Part shown: piece by piece, positions 1 through 5,859 of the stretch
How positions within the stretch are numbered: the first letter of the stretch is position 1
Layout of the letters: each line of letters opens with the position of its first letter
Source of the DNA: GCA-003244245 sp964250265
GTDB lineage: Bacteria; Actinomycetota; Actinomycetes; Mycobacteriales; Pseudonocardiaceae
DNA length: 7,374 nt
Direction of reading: 5' to 3'
Assembly (NCBI GenBank): GCA_964250265.1
Contig: CAXUFG010000250.1
Coordinates: 1-7,374 of the forward strand
Position numbers and translations under genes: made by a program
The notes under the pieces: model-generated
Database searches by the model: none
Told to the model about the DNA's origin: nothing
The model's input: the letters and a program-made list of their open reading frames with translations, nothing else

Positions 1-386
1 ACATCGGCGAGTGTGCCGCCGCTGTCGTCCAGGGGCACCAGCAATCCCCCGGTACCTTCGATCAGCACCAGATCATGGTGTGCGGCGAGCTCACCGGCCG
101 CCAAGGTGGCGGTTGCCGGCGTCACCGGGGGCAGGCCAGCGCGGCGCGCCGCCGTCGCCGGGGCCAGCGGGTCCGGGTACCGGGCCAGCTCCCGGCAGGT
201 GACCTGGTGACCCACCAGACGTCGCACCTCGTCGATGTCCCCGGGCTGCCCCGCGTCAACACCGGTCTGCGCGATCTTGAGGACCGCCACTCGGCGACCG
301 GCGTCGACCGCGAGCGCGGCAATAGCCGACGTCACCACGGTCTTGCCGACCCCGGTGCCTGTCCCGGTCACCACCAACACGGTCAT
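1..386 (-). CDS. bioD: Dethiobiotin synthetase, C-terminus cut by window edge
   Basis: BioD forms the ureido ring of dethiobiotin from 7,8-diaminopelargonate, CO2 and ATP in the cytoplasm; it is the third of the four late steps of biotin synthesis. The 128 visible residues begin with ATG at 386-384. They show the P-loop TGTGTGVGKT (residues 7-16, Lys15), the catalytic lysine region LKIAQTG (Lys37, the same position as Lys37 of the E. coli enzyme) and the EGTGGLLVPL motif near residue 110. The family is about 220-240 residues, so roughly half is present and the rest lies left of base 1. The ATG overlaps the TGA stop of bioF as ATGA, which points to translational coupling. KIAQTG is unusual because most family members have KPVQTG there. 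The identification is secure from motifs and position. Confidence 0.95.
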   Translation of the reverse strand, partial: MTVLVVTGTGTGVGKTVVTSAIAALAVDAGRRVAVLKIAQTGVDAGQPGDIDEVRRLVGHQVTCRELARYPDPLAPATAARRAGLPPVTPATATLAAGELAAHHDLVLIEGTGGLLVPLDDSGGTLAD

Positions 387-1578
387 CTGAGCGACCCCGC
401 CAGCACCACCGCAAGCGTGTGCGCCACCTGCTCCAGGTCCGGACCGGTCAGCGCGGCATGGGCGGTCAGCCGCAGCCTGCTGGTCCCGGCGGGCACCGCT
501 GGCGGGCGCAGGCAGCCCACTCGCACGCCGTGGTGAAGGCACTCCGCGGCTGCCTCCACCGCCCGTTGCGGTACACCAAGGATGATCGAGACCACCGCGG
601 ACGCCGGCAGAGGTGCATCAGCGGCAGTGGGGGTGGGGGCGGGCGGGGGGCGGGCCCCCCCCGCGCGAGGCGGGGCGGCGGGGGGGGCGCCCCCCCCCCC
701 CGGCCAGGCAGTGCTGGCTCGGCGCGCAGCACCCGTAGCGCAGCCAGGGCCCCACCAGCGGCCGGCGGTGCCAGGCCGGTGTCGAAGATGAAGCTGCGCG
801 CGGTATTGACGAGCTGGTCGACCACCTCGCGGGAACCCAGCACCGCACCACCCTGGCTGCCCAGCGCCTTCGACAACGAGACAGTGGCGACTACATCGGG
901 CTCGCCGGTCAGGCCGTGTTCGGCGAGTAACCCCCGTCCGCCGGCCCCACACACTCCCAGACCGTGCGCCTCATCAGCCAGCAGCACCGCGCCGTGGCGC
1001 CGGCACACCGTATGCAGCTGCGCCAGCGGCGCGAGGTCACCGCTCACGCTCACCACCGAATCGGTGATGACCAGCGCGCGCTGCTCGGAGCGGGCGGCCA
1101 GGGCAGCATCCACCGCCGAGACATCGGCATGCGGGGTGACGACGATCCGGGCCCGCGACAGCCGGCAGGCGTCCACCAGGGAAGCGTGGCTGGCGGCGTC
1201 GGACACCACCAGGGCACCCGGACCGGACAGTGCTGTCACGGCGCCAAGGTTGGCGGTGTAGCCCGAGGAGAACACCAGAGCCGCCGGTGCGCCACAGAAT
1301 GTCGCGAGCTCCTCCTCCAGTTGGGCGTGCAACTCGGTGGAGCCGGTGACCAGGCGGGACCCGGTCGACCCGCTCCCCCAGATGCGGGCTGCCTGCACCG
1401 CACCCTGCACCACCCGGGGATCCCTGGCCAGACCCAGATAGTCGTTGGAGGCCAGATCGATCACCAGCTCTGACTGCGGCCGCGGCCGCAGCACCCGTCG
1501 CAAGCCGGTCCTGCGACGCACCGCTGCCGCATCGCCCAGCCAGTCCAGGGACCCAGTCACCGCGGGGGACACCGTCAC
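383..1578 (-). CDS. bioF: 8-amino-7-oxononanoate synthase, frame broken near the C-terminus
   Basis: BioF is a PLP enzyme that condenses L-alanine with a pimeloyl thioester, releasing CO2, to make 8-amino-7-oxononanoate. GTG at 1578 is the start because an in-frame TAG lies at 1611-1609 with no better codon between. Residues 1-292 are normal: LDLASNDYLGL-type motif (near 40-50), GSGSTGSRLVTG (68-79), DEAHGLG (202-208) and the PLP lysine in SLSKALGSQGG (Lys237). At about 703 the sequence enters a G/C-only tract and this frame becomes proline/arginine-rich nonsense ending at 466. The expected C-terminus, starting PTPTAADAPLPASAVVSI and ending VLAGSLR, continues in another frame from about 640 to the TGA at 385-383. 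The span of 1196 bases is one short of a multiple of three, while its overall length (about 398 codons) is normal. This is either a sequence error or a recent pseudogene; I favour error. Confidence 0.9.
631..703. repeat. Anomalous G/C homopolymer tract inside bioF
   Basis: These 73 bases are almost entirely G and C, with a single T at 634 and a single A at 668. They include an 8-C run (655-662), an 8-G run (680-687) and a 12-C run (690-701). Bases 680-697 form a perfect palindrome of eight G, CG, eight C. The tract replaces the stretch where BioF should encode an ordinary helix between ALPG and PTAADA, and it coincides with the frame change. Such a run is typical of a poorly resolved, hairpin-prone part of a read or a polishing error, but a real expansion cannot be excluded from the sequence alone. 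Confidence 0.8.
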
Positions 1579-1604
1579 GAGCTGCGAGCCTACGACGCTG
1601 GCAG

Positions 1605-3911
1605 CTAGCTACCCGACCCCGCACCTAGCGGGTCACACCCCACGTCTGGCGCAGCCAGATAGGCGCTGGGCAGGTAGTCGTCAGGAACTGGCACGAAGCG
1701 CGCGGCCTCGGGGTCGAGCAGCAGTAGCCGGGCAGTACGGATGTCGAGGAACAGGCCGGTTACCTGTACTCGGCCCGCCCTGACCGCGCCGCGCACCGCG
1801 GAGTGCCGGCGGATCACCTCGACCTGACGGGCCACGTTGACCATCGAGAGCTGGTCGACCTCGTTGCGACCCTCGTGCGCAGCGGCAATACCCACCGGGT
1901 GGCCGTCCCGAAACGCTCGCAGGCTCGGCACTCCCCAGCGCAACCAGCGCCCCAGCGTGCCGTGGACGATCGCGCCGTCGAGCAGCCCGTACATCGCTGC
2001 GCAGCCGGAATGTCCGCATACCAGAATCGACGGCACGTGGAGGTGGTCCACCGCGTACTCCAGCGATGCGGCGACCGACGCGTCAGCCGCCATCCCCGAG
2101 GGTGGCACCAGGTTGCCGAGATTGCGCACCGTGAACAGGTCACCAGGCCCACTGCTAGTGATCATGTTTGGCACCACTCGTGAGTCGGCGCAGGTGAGAA
2201 ACAGCGCTCGCGGATGCTGCTGATCCGCCAGCTGGGTCAGGTGCGGTCGAAGCTCGGGTGCGGAGCGCTGGTGGTACTCCCGCACCCCGGCGAGCAATGG
2301 CCGCAGCGCGCCATGACCATTTTCCTCGTGCTCGGCCTGCCACACCCACCATGGGGAGAAGGCCCGCGGAAGGGCCGGCATCCACACTCGCCGGGCGGGT
2401 CCGTAGCTGTCCTCGCCGCCCCGCCGGGCCGGTCCCAGCTCGTCGATCACCACAGTGCCGCCGGTGGCCTCGTGCTGCTGTTGCCAGCCCGCGAGGTGGT
2501 CGTAGGCGGCGTGGTCCAGGAAGTCGACCACCATCTCCACCACAACGTGGCTACCGCGCGGCACCTGCGCCAGCACGCGCGACAACCTCGGGACGGCCAG
2601 GAAACTCAGGGTTCCTTCAACCACCACCCGCCAGGTGGCCGGTGCATCGTCGGAGGCAGGCCACACCCGCTGTGCGTGCACTCCCGACCAGACGACCCGG
2701 TACAGCACCATGAGCAGCGAGAGCCCCAGGCCGATGAGCACGCCCTCCAACAGGTTCAGGAATACCACACCGGCGACGGTGACCAGGTAGATCGTCAGCT
2801 CACCCTGCCGGCGCGCGCAGCGCAGATCGGCGAGCTTGACCAGGCGCATACCGATGACGACCAGCAGCCCGGCGAGCACGGCCAGCGGGATCAGCTCGAT
2901 CAACCCGACGAGCAGCACCGCACACACACCCACCCAGACACCGTGCAATACGGCTGAGGCCCTGGTCCGCGCGCCCGCTGCGACGTTGGTGGAGCTCCGG
3001 ACGATCACGCCGGTCACCGGCAGGCCGCCGAGCATCCCGGACATGGTGTTCGCGGCACCTTGGCCGATCAGCTCCCGATCGAAGTTGGTCTTCGCGTCAC
3101 CGCTGAGCTTATCCACCGCCACCGCCGAGAGCAGGCTCTCCACGCTGGCGATCACCGCCACGGTGAGGACGCCCGTGAGCACGCCACCCCAGTTGCCGCC
3201 AGGCACTTCAGGCAATCTCACCGCGTCGAGCACTGAGCCGGGCAACGCCACGCGCTCGACTTCGAGCGCGAGCGCGGTGGCCAGCGCAGTGGCGCCCACC
3301 ACTGCTACCAGTGGCGCCGGGATCTGCAACAGCGGGCGGGGCAGCCGCGGCCAGATCAACACCACCACGATCACCGCGAGGCCCACCAGCGCCGCCGGAT
3401 AGTGGATGTCAACGAGCTGGCCAGGCAGCTCAGCGATGTTCGTGATCGCGTCGGTTCCAGCGGCGCCACCGAGCAGCACATGGAGCTGGCCCAGTGTGAT
3501 GGTGATCCCGATTCCGGCGAGCATGGCGTGCACCACAGGTGGTGAGATCGCCAGTGCAGCCCGGGCCACCCGGCTGACACCGAAGATCACCTGGAGCAGC
3601 CCGGCGGTAGCGGTGATGGCGCACATGACACCCCAGCCGTACTTCGCGATGAGGTCGGCCACCACCACCGTCAGCCCGGCGGCGGGACCACTGACCTGCA
3701 GTCGAGAGCCGCCGAGCAGTCCGACCACGATCCCGCCGACGACTGCGGCGATGAGCCCGGCCATCACCGGCGCGCCCGATGCGACCGCGATCCCCAGCGA
3801 CAGCGGGATGGCAATCAGCAACAGTACGAGTGAAGCGGGGAGGTCATGCCGCAGCGCGGTCCACATTCGGCGATGCGCGGGCGTTGTGGCAGCAGCTGTA
3901 GGGGGTCGCAC
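1605..3911 (-). CDS. SulP anion transporter fused to STAS and beta-carbonic anhydrase domains
   Basis: This 768-residue membrane protein has three parts. Residues about 20-405 are a SulP-type transporter with many hydrophobic segments and the VSGPAAGL motif (73-80) of the substrate-binding region. Residues about 425-495 are a STAS domain with FLDHAAYDHL (464-473). Residues about 535-745 are a beta-carbonic anhydrase with intact zinc ligands Cys574 (in CADSR, with the Asp576-Arg578 pair), His634 and Cys637 (in CGHSGC), plus PGDLFTVRNLGN. It should therefore be catalytically competent for CO2/bicarbonate conversion. M. tuberculosis Rv3273 has the same architecture, and the SulP protein BicA of cyanobacteria carries bicarbonate, so bicarbonate is the likely substrate; sulfate or another anion remains possible. 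The GTG start at 3911 has GGAGG at 3926-3922, ten bases upstream. The TAG stop lies 26 bases before bioF, suggesting cotranscription with bioF-bioD. Confidence 0.92.
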   Translation of the reverse strand: MRPPTAAATTPAHRRMWTALRHDLPASLVLLLIAIPLSLGIAVASGAPVMAGLIAAVVGGIVVGLLGGSRLQVSGPAAGLTVVVADLIAKYGWGVMCAITATAGLLQVIFGVSRVARAALAISPPVVHAMLAGIGITITLGQLHVLLGGAAGTDAITNIAELPGQLVDIHYPAALVGLAVIVVVLIWPRLPRPLLQIPAPLVAVVGATALATALALEVERVALPGSVLDAVRLPEVPGGNWGGVLTGVLTVAVIASVESLLSAVAVDKLSGDAKTNFDRELIGQGAANTMSGMLGGLPVTGVIVRSSTNVAAGARTRASAVLHGVWVGVCAVLLVGLIELIPLAVLAGLLVVIGMRLVKLADLRCARRQGELTIYLVTVAGVVFLNLLEGVLIGLGLSLLMVLYRVVWSGVHAQRVWPASDDAPATWRVVVEGTLSFLAVPRLSRVLAQVPRGSHVVVEMVVDFLDHAAYDHLAGWQQQHEATGGTVVIDELGPARRGGEDSYGPARRVWMPALPRAFSPWWVWQAEHEENGHGALRPLLAGVREYHQRSAPELRPHLTQLADQQHPRALFLTCADSRVVPNMITSSGPGDLFTVRNLGNLVPPSGMAADASVAASLEYAVDHLHVPSILVCGHSGCAAMYGLLDGAIVHGTLGRWLRWGVPSLRAFRDGHPVGIAAAHEGRNEVDQLSMVNVARQVEVIRRHSAVRGAVRAGRVQVTGLFLDIRTARLLLLDPEAARFVPVPDDYLPSAYLAAPDVGCDPLGAGSGS

Positions 3912-3921
3912 GTGAAACGGG

Positions 3922-3926
3922 CCTCC
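3922..3926 (-). promoter_or_regulatory. Ribosome binding site of the SulP-carbonic anhydrase gene
   Basis: GGAGG reads on the minus strand at 3926-3922, with ten bases to the GTG at 3911. It is the clearest Shine-Dalgarno sequence in the window and fixes this GTG over the ATG encoding residue 16. Confidence 0.7.
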
Positions 3927-3945
3927 GGATCGGCGGTTGTGCTAA

Positions 3946-4011
3946 CGGTCGACCGCGGTCCGCCAGCTGCACGGTGCATCGCCGTGCAGCGATGGTTGCC
4001 GGACCGTCCGG
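3946..4011 (-). promoter_or_regulatory. Inverted-repeat-rich leader of the SulP-carbonic anhydrase gene
   Basis: Four dyads crowd into 66 bases just upstream of the ribosome binding site: CGGTCGACCG (3946-3955), GACCGCGGTC (3951-3960), a 9-base stem GCTGCACGG/CCGTGCAGC with a 7-base loop (3966-3990), and CCGGAC-C-GTCCGG (3999-4011). In minus-strand RNA, CGGTCCG at 4006-4000 can also pair with CGGACCG at 3962-3956, which encloses the 9-base hairpin and excludes the two flanking dyads. This may be a leader RNA able to switch folds, or a set of DNA operators. I recognise no known riboswitch class. Confidence 0.4.
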
Positions 4012-4086
4012 GGCGGCGGACGTCATTGACCGTTACAACCTGATTCCTCCCCGTCACCAACGATCGTCCCGGGCCGCACCTCAAAT

Positions 4087-4105
4087 CTAGGTAAGGCAAG
4101 CCTTA
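4087..4105. promoter_or_regulatory. DtxR/IdeR-like iron box
   Basis: The plus-strand sequence CTAGGTAAGGCAAGCCTTA fits the degenerate 19-base iron-box consensus TWAGGTWAGSCTWACCTWA at 16 positions, including both outer arms TAGGT and CCTTA. The family's repressors (DtxR, IdeR, DmdR) bind such sites when loaded with Fe2+. On the minus strand a possible -10 (TAGATT, 4089-4084) overlaps one end, an arrangement suited to repression of a promoter for the SulP-carbonic anhydrase gene, whose start is about 175 bases downstream. The -35 is not convincing. Confidence 0.5.
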
Positions 4106-4158
4106 TCGTGACCCTCGTCACTCATTCGAGAAGTTGTCCAGCACACCGTCCGCTAGCC

Positions 4159-5430
4159 TCAGCCGGCCGCGGCCGCGGCGAGCACCCCACCGGTGATCTG
4201 GGCCAGATCATCGTCACCGGTCACGTAGGGCGGCATGGTGTAGACGAGATCACGGAACGGGCGCAGCCACACGCCGTGCGCCACCGCAGCGGCGGTGGCG
4301 GCGGGAAGGTCGACATCATGGTCGAGCTGTACCACTCCGATCGCGCCCAGCACCCGGACGTCAGCCACTCCTCGCAACTCGGCAGCGGGTGCCAGCCCCG
4401 CGCGCAATCCCGCCTCGATCCGTCGCACCTCGGCCCGCCAGTCCTGACCGAGCAGCAGGTCGATCGACGCCGACGCCACCGCGGCCGCCAGTGGGTTTGC
4501 CATGAACGTCGGCCCGTGGGCGAGCACCGGAACATCACCGCCCGAGATCCCCTCGGCCACCCGCGACGTGCACAACGCGGCGGCCATGGTGAGGTAGCCA
4601 CCGGTGAGCGCCTTGCCCACGCACATCACATCGGGGCTGATCCCGGCGTGATCGGCGGCGAACAGCGCCCCAGTGCGGCCGAACCCGGTCGCGATCTCGT
4701 CGAAGACCAGCAGCACATCATGCGCCAAGGTGATCTCCCTCAGCACGTGCAGGTAGCGCGGGTCGTGGAAGCGCATCCCCCCGGCGCCCTGCACGACCGG
4801 TTCGACGATCACCGCGGCCAGCTCGTCCGTATAGCGGCCCACGGTGTCGGCCAGCAGCTGCACATACCCCGGGTCCAACGCGCCCGGCGGTGCCGGCACG
4901 AACAGCTGCCGGGCCAGCACGTCCGACCACAGCGAGTGCATCCCGCCGTCGGGATCGCAGAGACTCATCGCGCCGAAGGTGTCGCCGTGGTAGCCGCCCC
5001 GCCAGGTCAGCAGCCGGCACTTGCCGGGCCGGCCCAGCGAGCGCCAGTACTGCAGGCACATCTTGATCGCGACCTCCACCGACACCGAGCCGGAGTCGGC
5101 GAGGAACACGTGCTGCAACGGCTCCGGAGTGATCTCTACCAGGCGTCGGGCCAACCGGACCGCAGGCTCGTGAGTCAGGCCCCCGAACATCACATGGCTC
5201 ATCCGCTTGAGCTGGTCACACACAGCGGCGTCGAGCACTGGGTGCGCGTAACCGTGAATCGCTGCCCACCACGACGACATCCCGTCCACCAGGTGCACTC
5301 CATCGGCCAGCCGCAGCCGAACTCCAGCGGCGGAGTGCACCACGAGCGGATCGGTCCGGCCCGGCATCGGCCCGTAGGGATGCCACACATGCGCGCGGTC
5401 AGCGGCAAGCAGATCCTGAACCGGGTCCAC
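4159..5430 (-). CDS. bioA: Adenosylmethionine-8-amino-7-oxononanoate aminotransferase
   Basis: BioA is a PLP transaminase that converts the BioF product to 7,8-diaminopelargonate using S-adenosylmethionine as amino donor. With GTG at 5430 the protein has 423 residues, close to the 437 of M. tuberculosis BioA, and it aligns with that enzyme along its length. Visible motifs are HVWHPY (Tyr19), MSSWWAAIHG (Trp54 and Trp55 of the substrate pocket), MFGGLTHEPA (81-90), DSGSVSVEV (112-120), YHGDTF (147-152), FDEIATGFGRTG (Asp244), CVGKALTGGY (PLP lysine Lys273) and HGPTFMANPLA (305-315). No key residue is missing. The frame stays open upstream, but those residues do not resemble the family. The nearest Shine-Dalgarno-like sequence (AGGGGAG, 5453-5447) is 16 bases from the GTG, so the start is the weakest point. 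It is the first biotin gene of the cluster here. Confidence 0.95.
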   Translation of the reverse strand: MDPVQDLLAADRAHVWHPYGPMPGRTDPLVVHSAAGVRLRLADGVHLVDGMSSWWAAIHGYAHPVLDAAVCDQLKRMSHVMFGGLTHEPAVRLARRLVEITPEPLQHVFLADSGSVSVEVAIKMCLQYWRSLGRPGKCRLLTWRGGYHGDTFGAMSLCDPDGGMHSLWSDVLARQLFVPAPPGALDPGYVQLLADTVGRYTDELAAVIVEPVVQGAGGMRFHDPRYLHVLREITLAHDVLLVFDEIATGFGRTGALFAADHAGISPDVMCVGKALTGGYLTMAAALCTSRVAEGISGGDVPVLAHGPTFMANPLAAAVASASIDLLLGQDWRAEVRRIEAGLRAGLAPAAELRGVADVRVLGAIGVVQLDHDVDLPAATAAAVAHGVWLRPFRDLVYTMPPYVTGDDDLAQITGGVLAAAAAG

Positions 5431-5470
5431 GACCCGTAAGCCTAAGCTCCCCTGCTGATCAGGTCCGCAA

Positions 5471-5478
5471 ATCGTATA
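5471..5478 (-). promoter_or_regulatory. Possible -10 element of bioA
   Basis: On the minus strand TATACGAT lies at 5478-5471, about 40 bases upstream of the bioA GTG. Either TATACG or TACGAT could serve as a -10. No good -35 is found at normal spacing, so this rests on the -10 and on position only. Confidence 0.3.
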
Positions 5479-5757
5479 CACAGCGTGACGACAATTGACG
5501 GAATGTGCACGGTGTAACACGATGAGAGACATTGGCGATGACAAGCTGTACAGGGTCCCTCCGGGGATCCGCGGCGTGGTTCCACGGGATCACCCGCAAG
5601 GGGGCAATGGGGCGCGCTCAATCGCCAGGGACGGATGGGGGACGCACATTCTTTCCTGGCACCTGGGGAGGGGACAGCCCATGGCGGCATGTTGGCGACC
5701 ATGCACGTTCTGCGATCGAGTCGATGTTTTTCGCATCTCATGATTTCACGACACGGG

Positions 5758-5770
5758 GGACCGCGGTCGA
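5758..5770. promoter_or_regulatory. Palindromic 13-mer upstream of the response regulator
   Basis: GGACCGCGGTCGA contains the 10-base palindrome GACCGCGGTC (5759-5768). The reverse complement of the same 13 bases is at 3949-3961 in the leader of the SulP-carbonic anhydrase gene. Here it sits about 20 bases upstream of the proposed -35 of the regulator, a position suited to an activator or autoregulatory site. That role is an inference. Confidence 0.35.
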
Positions 5771-5788
5771 GTCTCGCGGCGAGCACCG

Positions 5789-5816
5789 TTGCAGGTGATC
5801 AGTGCACCGGTATACC
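5789..5816 (+). promoter_or_regulatory. Probable promoter of the response regulator
   Basis: TTGCAG (5789-5794) and TATACC (5811-5816) are separated by 16 bases. Transcription would start near 5823 and leave a leader of about 37 bases before the GTG at 5860. The hexamers match the housekeeping consensus only partly. Confidence 0.4.
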
Positions 5817-5859
5817 CCAGCTCAAACGAGACCAGCCTGATAGAGGCCAGTCCACAACA

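Larger units (their letters stand above)
3912..4158. other. Gap between bioA and the SulP-carbonic anhydrase gene
   Basis: These 247 bases carry no credible gene. From the bioA end they hold a small dyad GTGAC-CCTC-GTCAC (4108-4121), the iron-box-like site, an isolated GGAGG on the minus strand (4050-4046) that is not followed by a sensible reading frame, then the cluster of inverted repeats and the ribosome binding site. The length is much greater than the 26-base gap and the overlap further down the cluster, which suggests that a promoter sits here. Confidence 0.6.
5431..5859. other. Divergent non-coding region between bioA and the response regulator
   Basis: These 429 bases separate oppositely facing genes and should contain both promoters. 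The bioA side has a -10-like element (5478-5471) and AGGGGAG (5453-5447). The regulator side has a promoter-like pair at 5789-5816. Between them are small dyads: GTGTTACAC on the minus strand (5519-5511), CGTGGTTCCACG (5575-5586), GCATG-N8-CATGC (5687-5704) and the perfect palindrome GACCGCGGTC (5759-5768). Short open frames exist on both strands, but none has a recognisable protein or a convincing ribosome binding site. No RNA gene is recognised. Confidence 0.6.

Noticed and set aside
680..697. G/C palindrome as a transcription terminator within bioF
   Set aside because: It lies inside a gene whose downstream frame and partner gene bioD are intact, and the tract looks like a sequence artefact.
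75..1261. Plus-strand open frames opposite bioD and bioF
   Set aside because: All lie antisense to recognised enzymes and have Arg/Pro/Gly-rich translations without motifs.
3844..4026. 60-codon minus-strand frame in the SulP-carbonic anhydrase leader, as a leader peptide
   Set aside because: Its ATG is 19 bases from the GGAGG at 4050-4046 and it runs into the transporter gene in another frame; the composition looks random.
4108..5439. Long plus-strand open frame of 443 codons opposite bioA
   Set aside because: It is antisense to the well-conserved bioA, is rich in His/Arg/Gln/Pro, and resembles no family. It is a shadow of high-GC coding on the other strand.
5687..5704. GCATG-N8-CATGC dyad as an operator
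   Set aside because: Five-base arms with free spacing are expected by chance in a region this size, and it is not repeated elsewhere that I could see.
5495..5743. Plus-strand frame of 82 codons in the divergent region
   Set aside because: No family resemblance or convincing ribosome binding site, and it overlaps elements expected to be promoters.
5442..5786. Minus-strand frame of 114 codons upstream of bioA
   Set aside because: Cys/Arg/Pro-rich, no recognisable domain or ribosome binding site, and it runs through the likely bioA promoter.
5635..5859. 75-residue N-terminal extension of the response regulator
   Set aside because: Family members start just before the IRVLLV strand; the extension has no domain character and would include the probable promoter at 5789-5816.
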